Below are positions 40,915 to 47,426 of a DNA stretch of 47,426 nt, piece by piece. The stretch lies in contig CAZIJP010000004.1 in NCBI GenBank assembly GCA_964539615.1, positions 1-47,426 of the forward strand, given 5' to 3'. Under the pieces are notes generated by a model that was given only the letters and a program-made list of their open reading frames with translations, ran no database searches and was not told the origin of the DNA. The position numbers and the translations under genes are program-made. Source of the stretch: CAYRFE01 sp964539615 (lineage in GTDB: Bacteria; Macinerneyibacteriota; Macinerneyibacteria; Macinerneyibacteriales; CAYRFE01). Numbering within the stretch: the stretch's first letter is position 1; every line of letters starts with the position of its first letter.

Positions 40915-41646
40915 TCACTTCCCGGGATTCTTTATACTGATCTCTATATCTCCGTTTTCAAATCCTTTCAGCGAAGACACAAATCCGGTAATAGTAGTTA
41001 CGGCTATATTTTCAATAAATTGTGACAGGTCCAACTTTTTCCCGTTCACGGTGATGACCACATTTCCTGACTCTTTAACGGTGCAGGCAACATCCTCGCC
41101 GCATGTTTTTGCCAGATATAATTCGCGGCATGTCATACCGCAATGTCTGCAGTCCAATCCGGCGGGATATTCTGGCAATTGCATGCAAACGTCGGAAAGT
41201 TTTTCCAGGTCGCCTTTCACCAAGGCATTATATAAAGGTAAACCCGTTGACGGTGGAATTTTTGCGGCTACAGCTACTCCAGATACGGCGAATGCGCCGA
41301 CAAGCAAGGAAGACGCATCCTCTGACATACAGACAATCCGCGGATAAACGATCGATTTCCAGCCTTCAATGATACAACAATCACATGATCTTTTCAGATC
41401 ACTGATCAACTGATCAAGCTTTTGAACCGGTTCATGGCGAATCTGCTCATGGTCATTGGTAAATATGGCGACCGCTGCCCCCGAACGGGAAAATACGGCA
41501 GAATCAGGATCAACGCCGACGGCATCAGAATGGCTGTGTTTTATGACGGCAACACGCTGTCCTTGTTCCGTTAATGTTTTCAACAGGCCTGCAACAACCG
41601 TCGTTTTCCCGGTCTTTTTATATCCGACCACCTGTATCACTTTCAT
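40915..41646 (-). CDS. mobB: MobB-like GTP-binding protein with cysteine-rich C-terminal extension
   Basis: A 243-residue protein. Residues 1-165 form the MobB P-loop GTPase: Walker A GYKKTGKTTVVAGLL, VIKHSHSDAVGVDPDSAVFSRSGA, and CCIIEGWKSIVYPRIV. MobB assists guanylation of the molybdenum cofactor. The C-terminal 80 residues hold a cysteine-rich motif (CRHCGMTCRELYLAKTCGEDVAC) that could bind a metal or an Fe-S cluster, followed by VITVNGKKLDLSQFIENI. Such an extension is not in the E. coli protein. The mobA partner is absent. The gene is followed by the YgjP-like gene. Confidence 0.85.
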   Translation of the reverse strand: MKVIQVVGYKKTGKTTVVAGLLKTLTEQGQRVAVIKHSHSDAVGVDPDSAVFSRSGAAVAIFTNDHEQIRHEPVQKLDQLISDLKRSCDCCIIEGWKSIVYPRIVCMSEDASSLLVGAFAVSGVAVAAKIPPSTGLPLYNALVKGDLEKLSDVCMQLPEYPAGLDCRHCGMTCRELYLAKTCGEDVACTVKESGNVVITVNGKKLDLSQFIENIAVTTITGFVSSLKGFENGDIEISIKNPGK

Positions 41647-41742
41647 TTTTTCATCCTTTCGGTATACCAGAACAACGCTTTCTGTCTCTTAAGCAAACTA
41701 TACCACATCACCCGGTTGAGCGTACAGTAAAACAACACGTAA

Positions 41743-42423
41743 TCAATAACCGAATTCTATCATACTGCGCAGCCGTTTTGAGATGATCAAAAAAGATACA
41801 TGTACAGTAACATCCATTTTTTTTAAAACGGTCATATCATTGATCGACGTGTAAACAGCTGCAATGGTCATTTTTTTTACCTTTGACGGTAACGGTGAAA
41901 CAGTAAATTCAGAACGGAGCGGGACACCTGTTTCCGGATGTAACCATAGAGTTCCCACATAATTCTCTTTAGCGTTCAAGGCATAGGCAAATGAATATCC
42001 AACCGACGATATTCCATCGATCTCTAAGGTTTGATCAAGCCGTTTAGATACAACCGAATGTTGTTTATCCCGGGCAAGCATATCCATTTGCATTGAAAAG
42101 CTTTCTTTTTTTTCATCTTTTTTTCCGTTAAGTGCATCTTTTTTCTTCATAATATCTTCAGTAACGTCTTTTCCGTTTTTGATGATCTTAACGACCTTCG
42201 AATCTTTTTTTCCATCAGAATTCGTAATGACATCTAAATATATCTCATTTTTTTCAGTCACACTGCCGTCTTTCTTCAACTCTTCCATGACCATATACAT
42301 TGTCTTCGCCTCATAGGATTTGCTTTTTTCAAATATTTCAACCGCTTTATCCCATAATTCATCAGCTGATATCAATGACACATACGTAAAGACCATCACT
42401 AGGAACAAACCCATTAAACGCAT
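41743..42423 (-). CDS. Outer membrane lipoprotein-sorting protein (LolA-like fold)
   Basis: A 226-residue exported protein of the LolA-like fold family often annotated as outer-membrane lipoprotein-sorting. A signal peptide (cleavage near SLISAD) precedes helix KAVEIFEKSKSYEAKTMYMVMEE and a long beta-sheet half ending in GTLWLHPETGVPLRSEFTVSPLPS and VKKMTIAAVYTSI. A Lys-rich loop (DVTEDIMKKKDALNGKKDEKKES) interrupts the fold. It probably acts in the periplasm, binding lipid or lipoprotein. The start is at 42423, after GGGAGG. The neighbours are a 50-residue basic protein and isoaspartyl dipeptidase upstream. Confidence 0.75.
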   Translation of the reverse strand: MRLMGLFLVMVFTYVSLISADELWDKAVEIFEKSKSYEAKTMYMVMEELKKDGSVTEKNEIYLDVITNSDGKKDSKVVKIIKNGKDVTEDIMKKKDALNGKKDEKKESFSMQMDMLARDKQHSVVSKRLDQTLEIDGISSVGYSFAYALNAKENYVGTLWLHPETGVPLRSEFTVSPLPSKVKKMTIAAVYTSINDMTVLKKMDVTVHVSFLIISKRLRSMIEFGY

Positions 42424-42519
42424 AGTAAATTCCTCCCTGTATGGTCTTAAAACAATCTCACGAATAACAAGTTCCGTATTTGCTTTAAGCCGGTTGCTCT
42501 CGCTCAATCTTGCGATGTG

Positions 42520-42672
42520 CTATTCGTCATTTTTTTGTAATCTTTTTTTCAAATACTGCCGTAATGACCGTCGTGACTTTTGCTTGAACCACCTTTTCGC
42601 TTTTGTATGTTTTTCCGCGGGATGTGCGGGTTTTTTTCGATTATATAATTTTTTTGCGCCTTCGTCCGCCAT
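42520..42672 (-). CDS. Small basic protein (50 residues)
   Basis: A short reading frame in the 292-nt gap between the dipeptidase and LolA-like genes. It encodes MADEGAKKLYNRKKPAHPAE..., ending in LRQYLKKRLQKNDE: 50 residues with about 18 Lys/Arg and no hydrophobic stretch. An AAGGA element lies 9 nt before the ATG. Basic proteins of this kind may bind nucleic acid or the ribosome, but no family is recognised. Confidence 0.55.
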   Translation of the reverse strand: MADEGAKKLYNRKKPAHPAEKHTKAKRWFKQKSRRSLRQYLKKRLQKNDE

Positions 42673-42715
42673 AGTGGTCATCCTTGTAAAAATTGATAAA
42701 AGAAATACGTAACCA

Positions 42716-43837
42716 TCATAATTTCACTGCGCCCCGAGCGATAACCTGTTTTACACTCAGATCATTTCGATCAAGTAAAAGAAGATCGGCATCATACCCT
42801 TCTGCTATTTTACCTTTACCGGTCAATCCCAAAATCCGGGCAGGGTTTGAGGTAACGATCTGTAAAGCATCCGCCAAGACCAAACCGCAACTGCGTATCA
42901 GCATTCGAAACGATTCTGTCAATGCGCTCGGTGTGCCATAACTTAACGCTATCAATTCGCCTGTTTCATTGAATTTCGGCAATGAGCCGCATCCGTCAGA
43001 TGTCATGGTTATATGTTCCAACGGCACGCCGGAATTCAGCAATTCAACTACAGCCGCAGCGGCCGATTCGTCGCTTTCGGTTGTCGTAGATGCCGTTATA
43101 TCGCAATACCCGATCCTTCCCCACCGTTTTGCGTCATCCATAACCTGTTTACTGCGAGAACAATGGGTCGGTAAAAATTGCTTAGGCGGAATTTGCGTAA
43201 CTTCCACAACTTCAAAAAGAGTTGCAAATGCCGCGGCAGAACTCCCGAGATGAATAACGACTATACCTGATTTCCCGCCGAGTAATCCCCCTACGCGTGC
43301 CTGCGAAGCGATACGTGCAATTTCTTCAGGCGTCGGGCACGATGATCGATGATCGCCGACAGCTATCTCTCCGGCGCCAATGATCTCATCAACCAAAGCA
43401 ATATCTCTGCCGATATCACCCAAGAGTGTCGGTGTCGGTACTTGATATGCGCCGGTCAGCATATATGCCGATACACCAAGTGCTCGCAGTTGTTTTGTCT
43501 TCATCAACACGCTTTCGATATTTCGTGTAAATCCGTCTGTTCCAAGACAGCCGACCACCGTTGTAATACCTGCATGTAGCATGTCTGCCAACTGAAGTCC
43601 TTCCGTTCTTGTGACCGGCCCTCCATCTCCGCCTGCTCCGGCAATATGAATATGACCGTCAATAAATCCCGGCACGGCGATAACTCCCCGCGCATCAATT
43701 TCATTGATATCAATCCCTTTCAAAACAACTTCTCCGGGATTAACAACCCCGACTATTTTTTCTCCGGTGATTAGTATTTCTTTTTTTCCGATATATTCCG
43801 GAGCGTACACTTCTACATTTTTAATGATACTTATCAT
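42716..43837 (-). CDS. iadA: Isoaspartyl dipeptidase
   Basis: A 373-residue amidohydrolase that cleaves beta-aspartyl (isoAsp) dipeptides from damaged proteins. Metal ligands are GHIHI (His62, His64), and further signatures are GAGEIAVGDHRSSCPTP, VVIHLGSS, PTHCSRS and MTSDGCGSLP with the catalytic Asp. The DUF-like composite beta-domain around the barrel has ARGVIAVPGFID. It has a GAAAGGA site and its own promoter, in which a palindrome overlaps the spacer. Confidence 0.93.
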   Translation of the reverse strand: MISIIKNVEVYAPEYIGKKEILITGEKIVGVVNPGEVVLKGIDINEIDARGVIAVPGFIDGHIHIAGAGGDGGPVTRTEGLQLADMLHAGITTVVGCLGTDGFTRNIESVLMKTKQLRALGVSAYMLTGAYQVPTPTLLGDIGRDIALVDEIIGAGEIAVGDHRSSCPTPEEIARIASQARVGGLLGGKSGIVVIHLGSSAAAFATLFEVVEVTQIPPKQFLPTHCSRSKQVMDDAKRWGRIGYCDITASTTTESDESAAAAVVELLNSGVPLEHITMTSDGCGSLPKFNETGELIALSYGTPSALTESFRMLIRSCGLVLADALQIVTSNPARILGLTGKGKIAEGYDADLLLLDRNDLSVKQVIARGAVKL

Positions 43838-43868
43838 GGCCAGTCCTTTCTTCGTATATCTTTAATGA

Positions 43869-43897
43869 AATATACGTGCTCTCGTATAAAAAATCAA
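43869..43897 (-). promoter_or_regulatory. Promoter of iadA
   Basis: Minus strand: -35 TTGATT (43897-43892), 17-nt spacer, -10 TATATT (43874-43869), about 30 nt before the ATG. Confidence 0.6.
43871..43888. promoter_or_regulatory. Candidate operator palindrome in the iadA promoter
   Basis: Perfect inverted repeat TATACG (43871-43876) and CGTATA (43883-43888) with a 6-nt centre, lying inside the promoter spacer and over the -10 box. Confidence 0.4.
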
Positions 43898-43979
43898 CGG
43901 TTAAATGATCAAAATAATCTTACGCTTTCCGCAACAATTTATCCTTTTTCGTGTATAATTGACAGGGAGGTTGATACTT

Positions 43980-44957
43980 ATGGACAAAACGATTGCATCG
44001 TATTTTACTGATTCTATTCTTACTTCGGCAGCTAAAGAATTTGATGCTGTTACTGTAGTTAAAGTCGGGGGATTTGAAAATTTCATTTATCAGTTTGAAA
44101 AAAACAGTTGTCAGTATATTCTTCGGATCGCTCACAGTTCACGTCGTCCGATCAATTTGGTCTTAGCTGAACTTGACTGGATCGAATATCTCTATGAACA
44201 TTCTGTTCCTGTAGCACGGCCAATAAAGAATACGTCAGGCGAATTCGCTTCGGAGATCGATGACGGCCAAGGCGGGTCATTCGTCGTTGCAGCTTTCGAG
44301 AAAGCTTCCGGCGGGCATATCGGCAATGATCAAATGACCGAACCGATACTTCGCCATTGGGGAGAAGTGATCGGTAAAATGCAAAAAGCAACCGCTAATT
44401 ATAAACCGGTATCAGAAAAACGAAAACGCCAGCGTTGGGATGAGGAAGTATTGCCTCTTGTGGATTACCTCCCGGAAAATGACCGTGAATTACGGCAACT
44501 ATTTCTTTCTGCCGTGCAATCAATACAAGCTCTTCCTGAAACCCGGGATTCATTTGGTTTAATTCACTCAGATGCTCATTCAGGTAATTTTTTTGTTGAT
44601 AACGGTAAAATTACCTTATTTGATTTTGATGATTCTGTGTATATGGGATACGCTCATGATATCGCCATGCCGTTGTTCTATGAAGCTGTTGTCCCCCCTG
44701 CCGGGAATACATCTGAGGATTACGGGAAATACTTCTGGCAAGCATTCATGGAAGGATACACCAAAGAAAACACCCTTACGTCAGACACTATTGCCACTGT
44801 ACCGTTATATCTAAAAATGCGTGAAATACTATTATATACCGTCGTGCTCAGAAGTTTGAACCCTACAAATCTTCGCGGGTGGATCGCACAATTTATGGAT
44901 AAACGACGTGATCTTATTATTAATAATGTTCCGGTTGTACCGATTGAATTTAAATGA
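43980..44957 (+). CDS. Phosphotransferase of the APH/homoserine-kinase-like family
   Basis: A 325-residue kinase with the aminoglycoside phosphotransferase fold. The catalytic loop HSDAHSGNFFVDNG with the Mg2+ segment ITLFDFDDS (HxDxxxxN and DFD) is intact near residues 197-224; the N-lobe has VVKVGGFENFIYQF and the nucleotide-binding lysine-like element ILRIAHSS. The substrate may be a small alcohol such as homoserine, choline or an aminoglycoside; none can be chosen. The start at 43980 follows GGGAGG, after a perfect -10 box TATAAT at 43954-43959. Confidence 0.85.
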   Translation: MDKTIASYFTDSILTSAAKEFDAVTVVKVGGFENFIYQFEKNSCQYILRIAHSSRRPINLVLAELDWIEYLYEHSVPVARPIKNTSGEFASEIDDGQGGSFVVAAFEKASGGHIGNDQMTEPILRHWGEVIGKMQKATANYKPVSEKRKRQRWDEEVLPLVDYLPENDRELRQLFLSAVQSIQALPETRDSFGLIHSDAHSGNFFVDNGKITLFDFDDSVYMGYAHDIAMPLFYEAVVPPAGNTSEDYGKYFWQAFMEGYTKENTLTSDTIATVPLYLKMREILLYTVVLRSLNPTNLRGWIAQFMDKRRDLIINNVPVVPIEFK

Positions 44958-44973
44958 TAGAGAACTCTTTTAT

Positions 44974-45003
44974 AAAAAACGGACATCTAAAAAATGTCCG
45001 TTT
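44974..45003. terminator. Bidirectional terminator between APH-like gene and smg
   Basis: A 10-bp stem (AAACGGACAT 44977-44986 and its complement 44994-45003) with a 7-nt loop. On the minus strand it is followed by TTTTTTATA and so serves smg; on the plus strand it ends in TTT and is weaker. Confidence 0.85.
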
Positions 45004-45030
45004 CATAATACTATGACGTAAATGAAAATA

Positions 45031-45462
45031 TCAAAAATACGGCGATTGAAAATTAAGGTCGATATCGGTACCGGTGAATGATGCGATGATACGCAACATC
45101 TCTTCCTCATCGACCGGACGTTCATTACTTAAAGCGATCGAAATTATTTCCTCTGCGTCATTACCGTTTATTAGGCCGAGATATTGATACCTGGTCAATT
45201 GTTCTCGAGCTGCTTCTGTGATAGCTGCACATTCATAAACGGTAAATAATCGCACGCCATTTATCGGATGAGTGCTGTCGGTCGTCTCTTCTACATAGAC
45301 GATCTCAGCAGGATCAAAAAAGGCCATGATCTCATTGATCGATACCGGATCAAATCCTTCATGTTTTAATAACTCAACAGCTCGCAAGCGCCGTTCTTCA
45401 ACCGGACCGTCTTGCGAAAGTATCGCCATCATCAACTGTAAGACCTGTTTCGTAGTGCTCAC
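45031..45462 (-). CDS. smg: Smg family protein (DUF494)
   Basis: A 143-residue protein. The second half matches Smg: RLFTVYECAAITEAAREQLTRYQYLGLINGNDAEEIISIALS, then EEEMLRIIASF. In E. coli smg also lies beside smf/dprA, as here (2 nt between them), which supports the assignment. Its role is not established. It begins with GTG after an AGAGGTT site and is followed by a good terminator. Confidence 0.8.
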   Translation of the reverse strand: MSTTKQVLQLMMAILSQDGPVEERRLRAVELLKHEGFDPVSINEIMAFFDPAEIVYVEETTDSTHPINGVRLFTVYECAAITEAAREQLTRYQYLGLINGNDAEEIISIALSNERPVDEEEMLRIIASFTGTDIDLNFQSPYF

Positions 45463-45463
45463 T

Positions 45464-46573
45464 CTATATAACCTCTTTTAATAAAATATACTGCTTTCCC
45501 TGCACTTCATCAATGTCTTTTCGCATTGCTAGCATCATTAAAGTTGACATTACCGAATTTAACGACATTGTTTGCGCTACACGAGCATAAATATCATCTA
45601 TGGTCAAAGGCAATCCCTGTGATGTCGCAAGGACATCTATAATTCTTTTTTCATCTTCTGTCAATTGAATTCTCATGATTTTTTCCGCAGCTTGTTCAAT
45701 TGATGAAATATTCCACTGTTTAAAAATATCTTCAGGTTTTTCCAGTACAATGGCTCCTTCTTTTATCAGAAAGTGAACACCAGAAGAATTGTCGGAAAAT
45801 ATACTGCCCGGCACTGCAAATACATCCCTGTTTTGCTCCACTGCATATTTTGCAGTTATCATAGCGCCGCTTTTTAAAGACGCCTCAATAACAGCCACTC
45901 CCCGAGACATCCCGCTGATTATTCTGTTGCGCAGCGGAAATGTGAACCGTTCCGGTTTGGAACCGGGTAACAATTCGCTTACTATGGTCCCGCTTGCCAT
46001 GATCTTTTCATATAAACCTTTGTTTTCATACGGATAAATATGATCGACACCGGTACCAAGCACAGCTATTGTATATAATGATCTCTCTAATGCAGTGCTA
46101 TGGGCGATACTATCGATACCCTTTGCCATCCCGCTAATGATCGTCCCGCCGATCGCCTCCATGCCGTTGACTATCATCTCAGTTGCTCTCTTGCCGTAAG
46201 CAGAAGCCCTTCGTGTGCCGACAATACCTAATGCATACTGCCGGCTTGAAAGCGGTTGCCCTTTTGTAAACAATACCAACGGCGGATCAAATATTTCTTT
46301 TAACCCAATTGGATAGGTGGCATCGCAAAATGCTGAAAAGGAAATATTCCTGTCATGTAATTCGCGCTCAGTTTTTTCAATGTTAAAATTATTAAGATCA
46401 GCGATCAGTTGTTCGCATTTTTGCCGATTGATCCCGTCAATGGTCAACAGATCATTCAATGAAGCATTGAAAAGCTTCTGGGGGTCACCGAAATAGGCAA
46501 TTAATTTATGAAAGCCCCTTGCGCTGAATGATGTTGAGTATCTCAGCGCAAGGTAAATAAATCGTTCGTTCAT
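45464..46573 (-). CDS. dprA: DNA-processing protein DprA (Smf)
   Basis: A 369-residue protein that binds single-stranded DNA and loads RecA, for natural transformation. The Rossmann-like DprA core has VGTRRASAYGKRATE, ISGMAKGIDSIAHSTAL, TIAVLGTGVDHIYPYEN, SELLPGSKPERFTFPLRNRIISGMSRGVAVIEA and VFAVPGSIFSDNSSGVHFLIKEGA; an N-terminal helix-hairpin-helix/SAM-like region and a C-terminal winged-helix (EKRIIDVLATSQGLPLTIDDI) are present. Whether the organism is competent is not shown; DprA is also present in non-competent bacteria. The ATG overlaps the preceding gene stop by 1 nt. Confidence 0.94.
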   Translation of the reverse strand: MNERFIYLALRYSTSFSARGFHKLIAYFGDPQKLFNASLNDLLTIDGINRQKCEQLIADLNNFNIEKTERELHDRNISFSAFCDATYPIGLKEIFDPPLVLFTKGQPLSSRQYALGIVGTRRASAYGKRATEMIVNGMEAIGGTIISGMAKGIDSIAHSTALERSLYTIAVLGTGVDHIYPYENKGLYEKIMASGTIVSELLPGSKPERFTFPLRNRIISGMSRGVAVIEASLKSGAMITAKYAVEQNRDVFAVPGSIFSDNSSGVHFLIKEGAIVLEKPEDIFKQWNISSIEQAAEKIMRIQLTEDEKRIIDVLATSQGLPLTIDDIYARVAQTMSLNSVMSTLMMLAMRKDIDEVQGKQYILLKEVI

Positions 46574-47426
46574 TACTCCACAACGATCCGGTCGCCGGCA
46601 GAGATCGTCTCATTTGTTTCAACACCTACCACGATACATGTTGATGTATTTTCACGGGCATTTATAACCTTAATACGCCCTTTGATTTGAGAAGGAATCT
46701 CCTTAATAGTACCATCAAGGCCTTTTGTATATTTTTTCACTGTAAAAACGTCAAAATACATGCCTGCTTTTACACTCTGCCTAATGCCACGGTCAATGAA
46801 CACAATAGCACCAAGCCCGGCATTATTTCGCCCTTTATCAAGATATATGATGTACCCTTCATAATTTGCTTTTATGTTTTTCTCGCTTAACACTATCTTT
46901 GAATATTCGGTCACTATACTTGAGCCAACCGGAATTGTATTTAGTTGTGAAATAACCTGACACTTACTGGTATCTTTATAAGCCATCAATACTTTTAATT
47001 TTCCGCTCGGAATTATGATCTCACCTATATTATCAAATGTGATCGGATGTTCAACTGTTTCAGATGAAATCGAATAGGTAATGAATTCATCTCCTTCTTT
47101 TACTTTATGCTTTTCACCTTTATTGATATACACGATCCCGTTCAGGACTGCGTTGAGAGCATCATTCTCTATCTTGATGATCTTACCAAATTCTTTATCA
47201 CGTGATTCAATGATAAAAGGGTTCATTTCCATCTCATATTGTAATCTATTTGCTTCGTCGTTTGATTTGTCCTGAGTATCGACGACTTTTACCGGCTTAG
47301 GTTTATACCCGGAAACTTTTCTTTCAGAAGCGGGTTCTGTGGTGACCTCGGTGTCCATAAAATTGAACTGCTTGGTCTCGCCTTCCTGATATTTGATTTT
47401 ATTCTCTTCCTTAACGAAAGTATCTT
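46573..47426 (-). CDS. Envelope protein with repeated beta domains, 5' end beyond window
   Basis: The C-terminal part of a larger protein; the frame is open to the right edge (the first codons in view read DTFVKEENKIKYQEG), so an ATG at 47358 is probably not the start. It contains two or three similar beta modules with phrases such as IVYINKGEKHKVKEGDEF, IIYLDKGRNNAGLGAIVFID and RGIRQSVKAGMYFDVF, as found in LysM-type proteins and in the SAF-like repeats of flagellar or wall proteins, but I see no LysM in this part. It precedes dprA with a TAATG overlap. Confidence 0.7.
   Translation of the reverse strand, partial: DTFVKEENKIKYQEGETKQFNFMDTEVTTEPASERKVSGYKPKPVKVVDTQDKSNDEANRLQYEMEMNPFIIESRDKEFGKIIKIENDALNAVLNGIVYINKGEKHKVKEGDEFITYSISSETVEHPITFDNIGEIIIPSGKLKVLMAYKDTSKCQVISQLNTIPVGSSIVTEYSKIVLSEKNIKANYEGYIIYLDKGRNNAGLGAIVFIDRGIRQSVKAGMYFDVFTVKKYTKGLDGTIKEIPSQIKGRIKVINARENTSTCIVVGVETNETISAGDRIVVE

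Overview
The window comes from a chromosome of a Gram-negative-type (diderm), probably strictly anaerobic bacterium with moderately low GC. The outer membrane is implied by a TamA/TamB pair, several lipobox-bearing lipoproteins and a LolA-like outer-membrane lipoprotein-sorting protein; MurB and a NodB deacetylase point to a peptidoglycan wall. Anaerobic metabolism is implied by indolepyruvate:ferredoxin oxidoreductase (IorAB), an NfnAB-type electron-bifurcating transhydrogenase, a Na+-pumping decarboxylase beta subunit and a six-gene O2/peroxide/superoxide defence operon (flavodiiron protein, rubredoxin, ferritin-like protein, desulfoferrodoxin, ferritin, rubrerythrin). I cannot assign a phylum from sequence alone; a spirochaete-like or candidate-phylum lineage would fit, but that is a guess. 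No phage, transposon, CRISPR array, rRNA or tRNA was seen.

Layout. 0-2 kb: lipoprotein genes and slyD. 1.6-7.2 kb: rpmB-tamA-tamB-DUF2798 on the minus strand with overlapping or abutting genes. 7.4-9.8 kb: iorA-iorB. 9.9-11.2 kb: two lipoproteins. 11.4-14.1 kb: SRP RNA (ffs), dnaX, ybaB and recR on the plus strand, a conserved information-processing block. 14.1-18.6 kb: an AT-richer accessory stretch with a ThsB/MTH538-like TIR-fold protein, a LytS/LytTR-type two-component pair, a TPR protein, a lipoprotein and a degenerate nucleotidyltransferase-fold protein. 18.7-21.9 kb: MOSC protein, yajC, oadB and a Ca2+/H+ exchanger. 21.9-26.5 kb: a nucleoside (uridine-like) kinase, tadA and PD40 beta-propeller lipoprotein. 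26.5-29.9 kb: the oxygen-defence operon. 30.1-34.9 kb: a large secreted vWA/CsgG-like fusion, a secreted unknown, murB, a polysaccharide deacetylase and a small membrane protein. 35-37.3 kb: nfnA-nfnB. 37.4-44.9 kb: a serine beta-lactamase-fold hydrolase, deoC, a YgjP-like metallohydrolase, mobB, a LolA-like protein, a 50-residue basic protein, isoaspartyl dipeptidase and an APH-type kinase. 45-47.4 kb: smg, dprA and the C-terminal part of an envelope protein running off the right edge.

Expression signals are readable: sigma70-like promoters (TTGnnn, 16-18 nt, TATACT/TACAAT/TATAAT) and strong AGGAGG ribosome binding sites are common, and overlaps of the ATGA/TAATG type indicate translational coupling. 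Three genes for exported proteins break the rule: their promoter -10 box lies 5-6 nt before the ATG and they lack a ribosome binding site, so they are probably leaderless. Other points that stand out are an IorA lacking the second cysteine of both ferredoxin clusters, a ThsB-like TIR protein without a Thoeris partner and with changed core residues, an SRP RNA whose 3' helix abuts the dnaX ribosome binding site, and palindromes placed inside promoters.
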